From NCBI GenBank assembly GCA_003249095.1, contig QBMS01000025.1:1-39470 (forward strand): a DNA stretch of 39,470 nt, written 5' to 3'. The translations under genes were made by a program, and so were the position numbers. Each line of letters opens with the position of its first letter. Position 1 is the first letter of the stretch. The notes beneath the pieces were generated by a model that was given only the letters and a program-made list of their open reading frames with translations, had not been told where the DNA came from and ran no database searches. The stretch is from Snowella sp. Its GTDB lineage: Bacteria; Cyanobacteriota; Cyanobacteriia; Cyanobacteriales; Microcystaceae. This document shows, piece after piece, positions 8,490 through 17,666 of the stretch.

Positions 8490-9077
8490 ATGACCTATAC
8501 CACCCAAGAACTGATTACCATTCTTGACCAAGAACTACGAGCGACTTGGCAGGGAAAGCGTGTTCTCCTATCTTCGGCTGAACGGCTTGATAATGTCGTT
8601 GTGGCTAAGGCGATCGATATGCAGAAAGTAGGGAAAGTCTTTGCCTATCAGGATTTTCGACAACAGATTCATGAATATCAGCGATCGCATAACGTATCGG
8701 GCATCATTTGGCGAGAATGTCGATTTCAAAACCATTCCCTCCACTATCCCGAATTACATAATCAATTGATCCCCGTTGAAGGAGACAAGGAAATCTTAAT
8801 CAATGCCAAAGCTGCGGTATTAGCATTTTGGGAAGAAAGGACAAGGGGCATGGAATTTTGGCTCACCGCCCATCATCGTCGCCCGATTAGTGCGGATTCT
8901 CTCTTTGAATTAATCGCAGAAACCGAATGGGCAGAAATTGACGCGGCCCAAACGGAACTTTTTTTGGGACTCTGTTGGGGCAATCCCCAGGAATATCAAT
9001 ACCATTGGGCAAAACCAAATTCAGGCTGTCATCGGATTATTGCGGCGATGAATGAACCTAGTGCTATAAAAATCTAG
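8490..9077 (+). CDS. Conserved cyanobacterial hypothetical protein
   Basis: About 195 residues from the ATG at 8490 (MTYTTQELITILDQELRATW). GGG lies about 8 nt upstream. An in-frame ATG at 8478 and TTG at 8466 are alternatives but would add the atypical leader MGND. The protein is soluble and has no signal peptide or membrane segment. It is rich in aromatic residues and His; the stretch EFWLTAHHRRPIS and the C-terminal GCHRIIAAM stand out. I do not recognise a characterised domain. It converges on the exchanger gene, 7 bp away, whose 3' end faces it. Confidence 0.7.
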   Translation: MTYTTQELITILDQELRATWQGKRVLLSSAERLDNVVVAKAIDMQKVGKVFAYQDFRQQIHEYQRSHNVSGIIWRECRFQNHSLHYPELHNQLIPVEGDKEILINAKAAVLAFWEERTRGMEFWLTAHHRRPISADSLFELIAETEWAEIDAAQTELFLGLCWGNPQEYQYHWAKPNSGCHRIIAAMNEPSAIKI

Positions 9078-9084
9078 AAAAAAG

Positions 9085-10188
9085 TTAGGCGGGATGATAG
9101 AAAAAAGCGACTCCTAAAATTGTATAGGTTGCTAACAGTAAGGTTCCATCTAACCAATTAGAACGCCCACTAAAACTAATCAAATTAGTAACCGTAACCG
9201 ATACAGCTAAAGCGACCACTTCAAAGGGATTAAAATTAAGATCCATATTTTGATTCATGATTAATCCCGCAAAAACTAACATCGGTGCAACCAATAAAGA
9301 GATTAATAAACTATCCCCTGTAGCAGTGGCGACCACCAGATCCATTTTATCTTTAAGAGAGAGTTGAATAACCGTTACAACCCCAGCAACATCACTAATT
9401 AAGGGTAATAAAATGACCCCTGTAAAAAGGGGAGTTAATCCGTAACCTCCCACAACAACATCTACCACATCGACAAATAATTCAGACTCGAAAGCAACGG
9501 CGATCGTGGTGGTAATTAAAATTATGATCCAGGTTGCTAAATAGTAAGCATTGTTCTTTGCTTGTGTTTCTTCTTCTTTGGGGGATTCGGGCTTAATCGC
9601 TAGACTGACATCGTAGAGATAGCTATGGGTTTTCAGGGAAAATAATAACGTTAATCCATACACAATAATTAAAACCGTTGCCACGACAATGGATAATTGT
9701 TTAATAATACTGGCATCGATCATATTAGAGGTATTAATTACCAAGGTCGGTAAGGCGATCGCAATCACCGCCAGGGTCATGGATAAACCATTAACTCTTG
9801 CCAGAATCGGTTGGAATTCCTGTTCTTTATAACGAATACCGCCCGTAAACATTGCTAATCCTAAAAAGAGCAATAAATCACTGAGAATACTGCCTGTAAT
9901 ACTGGCTTTTACGATATCGACTAAACCTTCTCTCAGGGCAACTAGGGTAATAATTAAAACTGTTGCACTGCCGAAAACCGCATTAATTAAACCACCCAGG
10001 GAAGGCCCTGTTACGACTGCGACCTTTTCTGTTGCTGTACTTAAAATGATCGAGAGAGGAATAATTGCTAGGGCAGATAAAATAAAAATAGCAGTCTCAT
10101 TCCAATGCAAAAAATCCGATGCGATCGACAAAGGAATAAAAATGAATAAGCCCAAAATAACGACATACTTAAATTTAAATTGAGGCAT
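9085..10188 (-). CDS. CAX-type (Ca2+/cation-H+ exchanger family) membrane protein lacking both conserved acidic residues
   Basis: 367 residues, about 11 predicted membrane segments, and an acidic loop at about 199-212 dividing two halves. The two alpha-repeat regions are clear: GPSLGGLINAVFGSATVLII (61-80) and FTGVILLPLISDVAGVVTVI (255-274). In typical CAX proteins these read GNATE and GNAAE, and the Glu and Asn are needed for cation exchange. Here the corresponding positions are S74/V77 and D266/G269, and the later GN and GSS elements read SD (103-104) and GDS (291-293). The fold is therefore CAX, but classical Ca2+/H+ exchange is doubtful. GGIRYKEQEF (116-125) resembles the cyanobacterial CAX branch. 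The start ATG at 10188 is clear. The gene lies 125 bp downstream of lysC on the same strand. Confidence 0.8.
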   Translation of the reverse strand: MPQFKFKYVVILGLFIFIPLSIASDFLHWNETAIFILSALAIIPLSIILSTATEKVAVVTGPSLGGLINAVFGSATVLIITLVALREGLVDIVKASITGSILSDLLLFLGLAMFTGGIRYKEQEFQPILARVNGLSMTLAVIAIALPTLVINTSNMIDASIIKQLSIVVATVLIIVYGLTLLFSLKTHSYLYDVSLAIKPESPKEEETQAKNNAYYLATWIIILITTTIAVAFESELFVDVVDVVVGGYGLTPLFTGVILLPLISDVAGVVTVIQLSLKDKMDLVVATATGDSLLISLLVAPMLVFAGLIMNQNMDLNFNPFEVVALAVSVTVTNLISFSGRSNWLDGTLLLATYTILGVAFFYHPA

Positions 10189-10246
10189 TTAATTCTCTTC
10201 AATATTTTGAATACAGCATTTTGTGGTTAAATCACGTACAGGATAA

Positions 10247-10264
10247 AGACATAATATATTATGT
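10247..10264. terminator. Perfect palindrome between lysC and the exchanger gene; possible terminator or repeat
   Basis: GACATAATA followed directly by TATTATGTC forms an 18-bp perfect palindrome 50 bp beyond the lysC stop. On the minus strand it is followed by TTTATCC, so it could terminate lysC transcription. The flank TATTATGTCCCTACA recurs at about 13039-13053, which suggests membership of a small dispersed repeat family. Confidence 0.4.
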
Positions 10265-10313
10265 CCCTACAAGTATTTTGTATTTCATCTAAAACAAATT
10301 CAACAACAATTGA

Positions 10314-12116
10314 TTAAGCAGGAACATTAACCACCTCTTTCCCCGCCAACCCAAAGGTCTCGTGGATACATTTTAAGGCTCTGACCGCATCTGCTTGAGA
10401 CACAATACAACTCACTTTAATTTCCGAAGTTGCAATCATTTCGATATTAATTTTTTCCTTAGCTAAGGCGTTAAAGAATTTAGCGGCAACCCCTGGATGA
10501 CCGACCATTCCTGATCCCACAATGCTCACTTTGGCCACCTCTTCATTGATCACGACTTCCCCTAGACCTAATTTGACCGCTAATTTTTCTAATACCGTTC
10601 GAGTTGTGTGTATATCATTTTCGGCAATGGTAAAGGCAATGTCTCGTCGGGGAACGTCTTCAATAATGCGACACCGTTGGGACTGGATGATCATATCCAC
10701 ACTGATATTCTGATCTGCTAAAGCCATAAAAATTTGGGCGGCCATGCCAGGACGATCAGGAATATGACGAATCCCCACCTGGGCGCGTTTTAAATCCAGC
10801 GCAACACCGCGAACGGGCGGTAAATGGGCAAACAGACTGGCATTGGTTGGGGGAGATTGATTGACTCCAAAGGCTTTACACAGAGCCTCAATCGCTAAAT
10901 CTCCATTCGCTTCGTCGATTAAACAACTGACTTTCACTTCCGAGGTCGAAATCATTTCGATGTTAATTTTGGCATCGGCTAGGGTTTTGAACATTTTGGC
11001 CGCAATGCCTGGTCGTCCGATGATACCTGCTCCCGCGATCGCGATTTTAGCGACCCGTTTTTCCACAATCACTTCGGCTTCCTGGGTATTACTGGAATGT
11101 TCTCGTAGGGCAGGGGCGATCGCTTCGGTAACAGATTCCGCCTTGGTCAGCATCTTTTTAACAACGGTAAAGGCGATATCGTTACTATTGCCCTCGTGGA
11201 TCGACTGAATAATCAGATCCACATCTACCCGTTGATGGGAAATTTCTCCAAATAATTTAGCGGCAATGCCTGGGCGATCGGGAATCCTTAATAAAGCCAC
11301 TTTTGCCTGATCAGGATCAAATTCAACGGAATCAACCGCTTTGGTAATTTCTAAACCCACCAGCGATCGCGGTTTCGGGGGCGGTGCAACAACCCTGGTA
11401 CCTGGGGCATCACTCCAACTAGAGCGCACCACTAACAAAACCCCAAAATTACGGGCAATCTCAACGGCTCTCGGATGCAAGACATTCGCGCCCAAACTCG
11501 CCAGTTCCAGCATTTCATCACAGGTAATTTCTTCCAATAACTGAGCTTCGGGAACTAAACGGGGATCGGTGGTCAAAATGCCAGGCACATCGGTATAAAT
11601 TTCGCACAAATCCGCTTTTAATGCCGCCGCCAATGCCACCGCCGAGGTATCCGAGCCGCCTCGTCCCAGGGTGGTAATTTCTAGGTGATCAATACTACTA
11701 ATTCCCTGAAAACCCGCAACCACAATCACCTTACCTTCATCAAGATGGTGTTTGAGGCGATCGGGTTTAATTTCTAAAATCCGCGCTCGGCTATGTTCTG
11801 CTTCCGTGACAATGCCCACTTGCGCCCCTGTGAGAGAAATGGCGGCCTGTCCTAATTCCTGAAGAGCCATGCTTAAAAGAGCAATGGAAACCTGTTCCCC
11901 CGTCGAAAGGAGCATATCCATTTCCCGACGACTGGGATTGGGTGAAATCGCCTGGGCCAAATTGACGAGGGTATCGGTGGTTTTTCCCATGGCAGAGACA
12001 ACGACAACCACAGAATGACCATCGCGCACTGTTTTCTGAACTCGTTGGGCCACCGCTTGGATGCGATCGACGGTTCCAACTGAAGTTCCACCGTATTTTT
12101 GGACAATTAGGGACAT
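10314..12116 (-). CDS. lysC: Aspartate kinase with four ACT domains
   Basis: 600 residues. It phosphorylates L-aspartate with ATP, the first step toward lysine, threonine, methionine and isoleucine. The kinase domain (1-~260) begins with the diagnostic KYGGTS (7-12) and contains GFQGIS and [20 protein letters not shown], the aspartokinase core. Four ACT domains follow in two pairs. Domains 1 and 3 carry [12 protein letters not shown] and [12 protein letters not shown] near 278 and 450. Domains 2 and 4 carry [10 protein letters not shown] and [10 protein letters not shown], each followed by KINIEMI and SEVKVSC/SEIKVSC near 365-390 and 535-565. This duplicated ACT layout is the known cyanobacterial form, where feedback by lysine and threonine is expected. 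ATG at 12116 follows directly upstream of the KYGGTS core. It is cytoplasmic and transcribed with nothing obvious upstream. Confidence 0.97.
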   Translation of the reverse strand: MSLIVQKYGGTSVGTVDRIQAVAQRVQKTVRDGHSVVVVVSAMGKTTDTLVNLAQAISPNPSRREMDMLLSTGEQVSIALLSMALQELGQAAISLTGAQVGIVTEAEHSRARILEIKPDRLKHHLDEGKVIVVAGFQGISSIDHLEITTLGRGGSDTSAVALAAALKADLCEIYTDVPGILTTDPRLVPEAQLLEEITCDEMLELASLGANVLHPRAVEIARNFGVLLVVRSSWSDAPGTRVVAPPPKPRSLVGLEITKAVDSVEFDPDQAKVALLRIPDRPGIAAKLFGEISHQRVDVDLIIQSIHEGNSNDIAFTVVKKMLTKAESVTEAIAPALREHSSNTQEAEVIVEKRVAKIAIAGAGIIGRPGIAAKMFKTLADAKINIEMISTSEVKVSCLIDEANGDLAIEALCKAFGVNQSPPTNASLFAHLPPVRGVALDLKRAQVGIRHIPDRPGMAAQIFMALADQNISVDMIIQSQRCRIIEDVPRRDIAFTIAENDIHTTRTVLEKLAVKLGLGEVVINEEVAKVSIVGSGMVGHPGVAAKFFNALAKEKINIEMIATSEIKVSCIVSQADAVRALKCIHETFGLAGKEVVNVPA

Positions 12117-12248
12117 GGGCGTTTATGCAGGGACAAATTAGGAATGAAGATTGACGCTCGATTCTCTAAAATAGCAAATCTCTAGGGAGAAAATGAATCC
12201 ATTTTACATTTCTTCCTAAACAAAGAGAAAAGCAGTACAGAAAAATAA

Positions 12249-12271
12249 ACCCAGAAAACGAAATCCTGGGT
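12249..12271 (-). terminator. Rho-independent-type terminator of the Pro/Ala-rich protein gene
   Basis: Read on the minus strand the stem is ACCCAG-N11-CTGGGT, followed by a T-rich run (TTTATTTTT). It lies 38 bp after the stop of the minus-strand gene at 12309-12671. The remaining spacer up to 12117 probably carries the lysC promoter; I could not assign boxes. Confidence 0.65.
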
Positions 12272-12308
12272 CAAAAAATCATGTACTTATCCTAATAAAA
12301 GTGATAAG

Positions 12309-12671
12309 TTATCGGACACTTTTGGACTCACGAGCCATTGCTTTGAATTTATCCAAACTAGGGCCAGGATTACGGCGGCTCAGGCTGGGTGCAAAAGTTT
12401 GGGTTGCAAATTTTACTTCAGTGGGTTCAACCTTAACGGGGGCGGGCGCAACCATCACGGGTGCGGCTTCTACTTTTGGGGTTGTTTTTCCTTTGCTTTT
12501 AACCGAAGTTTTCTTTGAAGCGGGCTTTTCGGTTACTGCAACGGGTTCAGCTTTCACCGCAGGAGCAGGAGCAACTTCCGCAGGGGCAGGAGATTCTGCC
12601 TTGGGAGCCTTGGATTCGTCTAACTCTATAAAAAATTCGTTTTTCTTCCCACCAAATAATTTTTTGAACAT
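12309..12671 (-). CDS. Conserved Pro/Ala/Lys-rich cyanobacterial protein
   Basis: 120 residues from ATG at 12671 (MFKKLFGGKKNEFFIEL); GAGGG lies about a dozen bases upstream. A TTG six bases earlier is a weaker start. The middle (about 20-85) is a low-complexity linker of Pro, Ala, Lys and Val. The ends look conserved: a basic amphipathic N-terminus, and a C-terminus FAPSLSRRNPGPSLDKFKAM. I recall similar Pro-rich proteins ending in GPSLxxFxxMAR across cyanobacteria, none with a known function. It is probably cytoplasmic or peripherally membrane-associated. The upstream region 12672-13080 (about 400 bp) is AT-rich, has two HIP1 sites near 12880 and 12907, and no gene I can support. Confidence 0.7.
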   Translation of the reverse strand: MFKKLFGGKKNEFFIELDESKAPKAESPAPAEVAPAPAVKAEPVAVTEKPASKKTSVKSKGKTTPKVEAAPVMVAPAPVKVEPTEVKFATQTFAPSLSRRNPGPSLDKFKAMARESKSVR

Positions 12672-12978
12672 GGACAAGTTTTCCCTCGATTTTTAATGTT
12701 TGAATAGATAACAAGAATGAAAAAGACAATAACTGACCGAATCTAGCCAAAGGTTATTTCAAATTCAAAATAATGACTAATTCTCTCCTTTAATCAAGCC
12801 AGAAGACAGTAACCTACCGCAATATTTTTTTACAAAATTTAACAATATCGTCTCATTTTTCTGGGATAGACGAAAAAAAGCGATCGCTTCTCCCCGATTC
12901 AAAAAACGCGATCGCCGATAAATTGATAGTTGATAATGAATAATTGATAATTTTAAAACATGATCGCAATTCAATTTT

Positions 12979-13053
12979 GTAGGGATTTAGCACTGTTAAC
13001 TCTTTGATATATGCAACACAAAAAAAGGACACAATGGTATTATGTCCCTACAG
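12979..13053. repeat. Small inverted-repeat element bounded by TGTAGGGA/TCCCTACA
   Basis: TGTAGGGA at 12979-12986 and TCCCTACA at 13046-13053 are exact inverted octamers 75 bp apart. The right part (GGACACAATGGTATTATGTCC) can itself form an imperfect hairpin. Its TATTATGTCCCTACA is shared with the lysC-downstream palindrome. It resembles short palindromic repeats scattered in cyanobacterial spacers and lies just downstream of the STAND gene's stop, so it could also serve as its terminator. Confidence 0.45.
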
Positions 13054-13080
13054 ATCACGGATGAATTAATAGAAAGAACA

Positions 13081-16000
13081 TCACTTCCACCAGCGACTAA
13101 CTTCTCTAATCCCTTGATGGACTTCTCTTAAGGCGGCAACCCCACCAAAATGAAGGATTAAAGGGACTAAGGTTGAAATGCTTGCGAGAAAATCAGGACG
13201 AGTGAGAGTTCCCAAAGCATGAAGGGTTGGTTCCCATAAAGATCGGTCAACATTGGTAGGCGTTAACACATAGGTCAATTCGTGTAACGCCCATCCACGT
13301 TCGTATTCATTTCCAATAGTTCTCGCAATCTCTAAGGCTTCGGCTAATAAACTTTCAGGTAAATGAGGAACTAAACCTGCCAATACTTCTGCACAATAGT
13401 AGTCATCCGCCATAGACTGGGCAACCTCTAGGGCTTCAGGTAATAAAATTTCAGGTAAATGAGGAGCTAACCTTGCCCATGCTTTTACAGGGTCTATTTG
13501 ACCCCAAATCCCCTTGGCAGCCTCTAAGACTTCAGGTAACAATTCAGGTAAATAGGGAGCTAACCCTATCAATGCACTTGCACGGTCGGATTCATCCCTA
13601 ATGGCTCTGGCAACTGCTAAGGCTTCAGATAACAATTCAGGTAAATAGGGAGCTAACCCTATCAATGCACTTGCATGGTCGGATTCATCTCCAATCCCCC
13701 TGGCAACCGCTAAGGCTTCGGATAACAAACTTTTAGGTAAATGAGGAGCTAACTCTGTCAATGCCTCTGCACGCTGGTATTCTTCCTCAATCCCTCTGAC
13801 AACTGCTAAGGCTTCAGGTAACAATTCGGGTAAATAGGGAGCTAACCCTATCAATGCACTTGCACGGTCGGATTCATCTCTAATCCCCCTAGCAACTGCT
13901 AAGGCTTCGGTTAACAAGCTTTTAGGTAAATAGGGAGCTAACCTTGTCAACGCATCTGCACGGTTGTATCCAGACCTGATAGCTCTGGCAACTTCTAAGG
14001 CTTCGGGTAATAAACTTTTAGGTAAATGAGGAGCTAACCCTGTTAATGCTTTTACACACTCGGATTCATCCTCAATAGCTTCGGCAACTACTAAGGCTTC
14101 GAGCGACATTTCAGGTAAAAAGCGAGCTAATTCAGTCAATACCTTTGCACGCTCAAATTGGTTCTCAATAGTTTCGGCAATTGCTAAAGCTTCGGGCAAC
14201 ACTTCGGGTAAATAGGGAGCTAATCCAGTCAATACTTTTGCACGATAGTAGTAGTCTTCACACCCGATGGCTCTGGTAACTTCTAGTGCTTCAGGTAATA
14301 AAATTTTAGGTAAATAGGGAGCTAAAGCTGCAAATGCAATAGCACGGTGAAATTTATCTTCAATGGTTGTGGTAACTTCTAATGCTTCAGGTAAAATTTC
14401 AGGTAAATAGGGAGCTAAAGCTGCAAATACAATAGCACGGTGAAACTCATCCTCAATCTCTATGGCAACTTCTAAGGCTTCAGGTAACACTTCAGGTAAA
14501 TAGGGAATTAACCCAGTCAACGCCTCTGCACGGAAGTATTTATGCTCAATCTCTCTGACAAGTTCTAAGGCTTCAGGTAACACTTCAGGTAAATGGGGAG
14601 CTAACCTAGTCAACGCCTCTACACGGATAGATTTATGCTCAATCTCTCTGGCAAGTTCTAAAGCTTCGGGTAATAAACTTTCAGGTAAATGGGAAATTAA
14701 CCCTAATAATGCAAGGTTGCGGAAACTGTAATCATCAATCCCTCTGGTAACTTCCAATGCTTCGGGCAATAAACTTTCAGATAAATGAAGAGCTAACGCT
14801 GTCAATGCACTTACACGGAAGCCTTCATAAATGGCTCTGGCAACTTCTAAGGATTCGGGTAATAAACTTTCAGGTAAATAGGGAGCTAACCCAGTCAAAG
14901 CCTCTGCACGGTATCGTTCATCCCCCATCACTCTGACAACTGCTAACGCTTCAGGTAATAAAGCAAGGGGAAGATAGGGACTAATTGCTGTTAATCCTTT
15001 GGCTTGCATTTCATCATCTTGATTTTGCCTCACATAAGCCAATCCCTGGGCAGGTGTCCATATTTCATGCTGAATCAGTAAAGCAATCAATTCAGGTGGA
15101 ATATTCCCCGCCAAACTATTCAGAGAAGTAGTTATCAACCCATAACGCACCTGTAACCCGATCGCTTGACTGGGATTGTTCGCAACATCAGCTTCCGCCA
15201 GTTGCCAAGCCCTAGAAACATCCTTAATAAAGATCGCCGTTTTCCCTTCTTTCTCACATTTGCTATACCAACCATTGCCTCCTTCTGCCGTTTCTTCCCT
15301 CAGTAATTGATGAATCTCTGTGATCTTTTCCGCCTTTTCCAAATGCCAAATCAATTGATTATAAATGTATCCATCATCATTTAAACTGTGCCATAAACCA
15401 TTTTTAGTCTGTCTTTGATAGCGAGTTAAAAGTTGCCGATGTGCTTCAGAAAGAGATAAACCCAACCCCGATAATTGATAAGGGTAACTTGGCTCAAAGT
15501 CCCCCAGCATTGGGGGATTTAGGGGGCGTATTCTCTCAGAATGAGGAGAAGCTTGTAAAAGATTCCGCGCTAAATCATGTAAGAGGTCATGGACACGATA
15601 ATTTGTAATTTGTTCACTAGAAACCCCCGTTGATAATAAAGCCTTACCGCGTAAATATCTGAGAGTTTTCCTCGCTTCCGTTAACCGACAATCCCACAAA
15701 GTCGTTGCCATCTTTTCCGTAATCGTCACATCATCAGGCAAAACTCCCAACCAAATAAATTGTTGCAATCTTTGAGGAGATAATCGTCTTAAACTCAGAT
15801 TAAAAGAAGCAATTAAACTATAATGTTTTCGCTTTTCTTGATTCGTCGTATCTTCCGCTTCTAAGCGATCTAATATTTCTAAATTAGCAATTTCTGCTCG
15901 TAAATCTTCCAATAATTCAGCCCAAGGAATCCCATCTTCAACCTGTGCTGCCGTCAACTCTAATGCTAACGGTAAATAACCAACAATTTTGGCTAAGTTT

Positions 16001-17283
16001 TTGGCTTGTTTCTGTTCTTCTAAAGTTAATTCATACTTTAAATAACCCGTTAATAACGCTAAAGATTGTGTTTCCGTCATGATGTCCAAATCATAACGAA
16101 TTGCTCCTATTACGGGAGCTTCCCTGGTCGTTACCAACAATTTACAGCCAGCCCCCGCCACTCGAAACGGTTCCACATCCTCCGCATTCCACAGATCATC
16201 TACTACTAATAAAGCTTTTTTATCCGCCAATAAAGTTCTTAATTGTAACGATGCCGCATCAATACCCGTCGGCTTAAAATCATAATCCCCTAATGTTTGT
16301 ATCCATTGATGAAGGAAAGATAAAATATCAGGTTGTTGCCCTAAAGTTGCCCAGAAAATTCCATCAGGAAAATAAGCTTGAACCGCTTTCTCATGTGCCA
16401 ACGCCGCCGCTAAAGTTGATTTACCAATCCCTCCTAACCCATAAATCGCACTAATAACTAAGGTTCCTGCTTCGGCTGTTTCTGCTGATAACAAAAGTTT
16501 TTTTACCTCAACACTAACCTCTGGACGCTCCACAAAATAACTTGGTTTAGGAGGAGCTTGATTGCGATAGAAACGAGATTTTAAAGAAACAGATATAACG
16601 GGTTTAGGCTCAGGATCAATGTCATATTTTTCTAATAGCTCACACCACTCTTGATTATCATAAACCCTCGCCAAAGATTCAGCTTCTAAAGATGTCGGAC
16701 GATCTCTAATTGGATGTCTTGATTGTATCCCAATAACTAACCCATGACAAATAATAGCCGCCCCTGATGTTCCCTCCCAAGGAGACTGATTTTCCAGTAA
16801 TTTTTCTAATTGTTTATCTGTGGGTTGGATGTCTTTACTATCTTTTATATTTAATAACAAACGATTATGCGGCGCACGATTGGCTACATCAATAATTCCT
16901 TCAATATGTAACCCTGTCGCGTATTTTATCTCATCTTCAGAATACCGTAAAAATTGAGGGAAACCCAAAAACTCAAACTTCACTTTTTCCGAACTATTAG
17001 CATCAGGTAACTGACCAAAATTGACAGGATCACAAGCTTCGATAGTTTCTGGTAATTCTATTAAAGCAATATCTATATTATCTGGTGCTTTCCAAATTAC
17101 CTTAGCGTCTATATCCTGCTTTTCAGAATAGTTTGATGCTGATCTAAATCGTACTTTACAGTCGTTACTATTATCAAATAGATGCCGACAAGTCAAGAGT
17201 AAACGTCCCCCAATTCGATAGGCACTGCCATATTTAGGGGCAACAATTTCTACGGCATGATCAGGATGGAATTTTGGCATCAT
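13081..17283 (-). CDS. Trypsin-like protease / NB-ARC STAND NTPase / HEAT-like repeat protein (putative conflict-system sensor-effector)
   Basis: 1400 residues in three modules. Residues 1-~225 form a trypsin-like peptidase: His34 in LTCRHLFD, Asp71 in NIDIALIEL, and Ser173 in WEGTSGAAI give a complete triad. Residues ~250-640 form an NB-ARC STAND ATPase: the Walker A motif is GLGGIGKST (282-290), Walker B KALLVVDDLW (356-365), a sensor KLLVTTR (381-387), and a GLPL-like YLPLALELTA. A winged-helix-like part follows. Residues ~758-1340 form about 18 HEAT-like repeats of 31-33 residues with the core LTGLAPYLPESLLPEALEVA. The last ~60 residues differ. By family knowledge, trypsin-STAND fusions with superstructure repeats are NLR-like conflict proteins: the repeats sense, the NTPase oligomerises, and the protease acts. 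ATG 17283 is 6 bp after the stop of the coiled-coil gene, with AGAGGAG upstream, so the two are an operon. The target is unknown. Confidence 0.85.
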   Translation of the reverse strand: MMPKFHPDHAVEIVAPKYGSAYRIGGRLLLTCRHLFDNSNDCKVRFRSASNYSEKQDIDAKVIWKAPDNIDIALIELPETIEACDPVNFGQLPDANSSEKVKFEFLGFPQFLRYSEDEIKYATGLHIEGIIDVANRAPHNRLLLNIKDSKDIQPTDKQLEKLLENQSPWEGTSGAAIICHGLVIGIQSRHPIRDRPTSLEAESLARVYDNQEWCELLEKYDIDPEPKPVISVSLKSRFYRNQAPPKPSYFVERPEVSVEVKKLLLSAETAEAGTLVISAIYGLGGIGKSTLAAALAHEKAVQAYFPDGIFWATLGQQPDILSFLHQWIQTLGDYDFKPTGIDAASLQLRTLLADKKALLVVDDLWNAEDVEPFRVAGAGCKLLVTTREAPVIGAIRYDLDIMTETQSLALLTGYLKYELTLEEQKQAKNLAKIVGYLPLALELTAAQVEDGIPWAELLEDLRAEIANLEILDRLEAEDTTNQEKRKHYSLIASFNLSLRRLSPQRLQQFIWLGVLPDDVTITEKMATTLWDCRLTEARKTLRYLRGKALLSTGVSSEQITNYRVHDLLHDLARNLLQASPHSERIRPLNPPMLGDFEPSYPYQLSGLGLSLSEAHRQLLTRYQRQTKNGLWHSLNDDGYIYNQLIWHLEKAEKITEIHQLLREETAEGGNGWYSKCEKEGKTAIFIKDVSRAWQLAEADVANNPSQAIGLQVRYGLITTSLNSLAGNIPPELIALLIQHEIWTPAQGLAYVRQNQDDEMQAKGLTAISPYLPLALLPEALAVVRVMGDERYRAEALTGLAPYLPESLLPESLEVARAIYEGFRVSALTALALHLSESLLPEALEVTRGIDDYSFRNLALLGLISHLPESLLPEALELAREIEHKSIRVEALTRLAPHLPEVLPEALELVREIEHKYFRAEALTGLIPYLPEVLPEALEVAIEIEDEFHRAIVFAALAPYLPEILPEALEVTTTIEDKFHRAIAFAALAPYLPKILLPEALEVTRAIGCEDYYYRAKVLTGLAPYLPEVLPEALAIAETIENQFERAKVLTELARFLPEMSLEALVVAEAIEDESECVKALTGLAPHLPKSLLPEALEVARAIRSGYNRADALTRLAPYLPKSLLTEALAVARGIRDESDRASALIGLAPYLPELLPEALAVVRGIEEEYQRAEALTELAPHLPKSLLSEALAVARGIGDESDHASALIGLAPYLPELLSEALAVARAIRDESDRASALIGLAPYLPELLPEVLEAAKGIWGQIDPVKAWARLAPHLPEILLPEALEVAQSMADDYYCAEVLAGLVPHLPESLLAEALEIARTIGNEYERGWALHELTYVLTPTNVDRSLWEPTLHALGTLTRPDFLASISTLVPLILHFGGVAALREVHQGIREVSRWWK
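13262..15010 (-). repeat. About 18 tandem HEAT-like repeat units (31-33 codons each)
   Basis: The units share L-x-G-L-A-P-Y/H-L-P-E-x-L-L-P-E-A-L-E-V-A-R-x-I. Some neighbours are nearly identical at DNA level: IRDESDRASALIGLAPYLPE occurs twice exactly, at about 13530-13590 and 13820-13880. A third copy with G for R and H for R lies at about 13650. This is a pattern of recent unit duplication. The varying positions lie mostly in the short loops between helices (ESDR, EYQR, EFHR, SGYN). Confidence 0.85.
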
Positions 17284-17289
17284 TTTAAA

Positions 17290-17580
17290 TCACTCCTCTG
17301 GCAAATCTCCAATTCCTGTGATCGCATCTAAAACAACCTCTAACTTAGCTTGAAGTTGATTAAATTGATGCTCCATTCGGTCTAATCGGGATTCTAACCG
17401 ATCAAATCGGGATTCTACCCGATCAAAATGAGTATCAATATGATCCTCTAAAACACCAAACGCTTGACTAATTCTCCCATCTGGTTCAATATCTAACTCA
17501 AGAGTCTTAATGCGTTCCGCCGCATTAGTTAACTGTCTTCTAAGCTGATTGATATACTTATTTTGTTCCTGTTCACTCAT
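17290..17580 (-). CDS. Small coiled-coil protein of the trypsin-STAND operon
   Basis: 96 residues, highly charged, no signal peptide. Residues ~5-28 are a first helix. Residues ~52-87 form a regular heptad coiled coil with repeating FDRVES/FDRLES/LDRMEH units, followed by a short acidic tail (GDLPEE). It lies 6 bp upstream of the STAND gene and 86 bp downstream of the Trypco2-like gene, all on the minus strand. No catalytic residues are visible. I infer an adaptor or oligomerisation partner for the STAND protein; this is inference from position and fold only. Confidence 0.75.
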   Translation of the reverse strand: MSEQEQNKYINQLRRQLTNAAERIKTLELDIEPDGRISQAFGVLEDHIDTHFDRVESRFDRLESRLDRMEHQFNQLQAKLEVVLDAITGIGDLPEE

Positions 17581-17666
17581 GGGTTAAACTCCAAAATAGA
17601 AGGGTTTTTAACAGCCTCTAATTGACCGCTAGAAAATAACTTAATTATGACTTAATTCCGCTTGAA

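Noticed and set aside
13262-15010. CRISPR-like or intergenic tandem repeats
   Set aside because: The ~95-bp periodicity is codon-phased and encodes HEAT-like protein repeats within a continuous reading frame.
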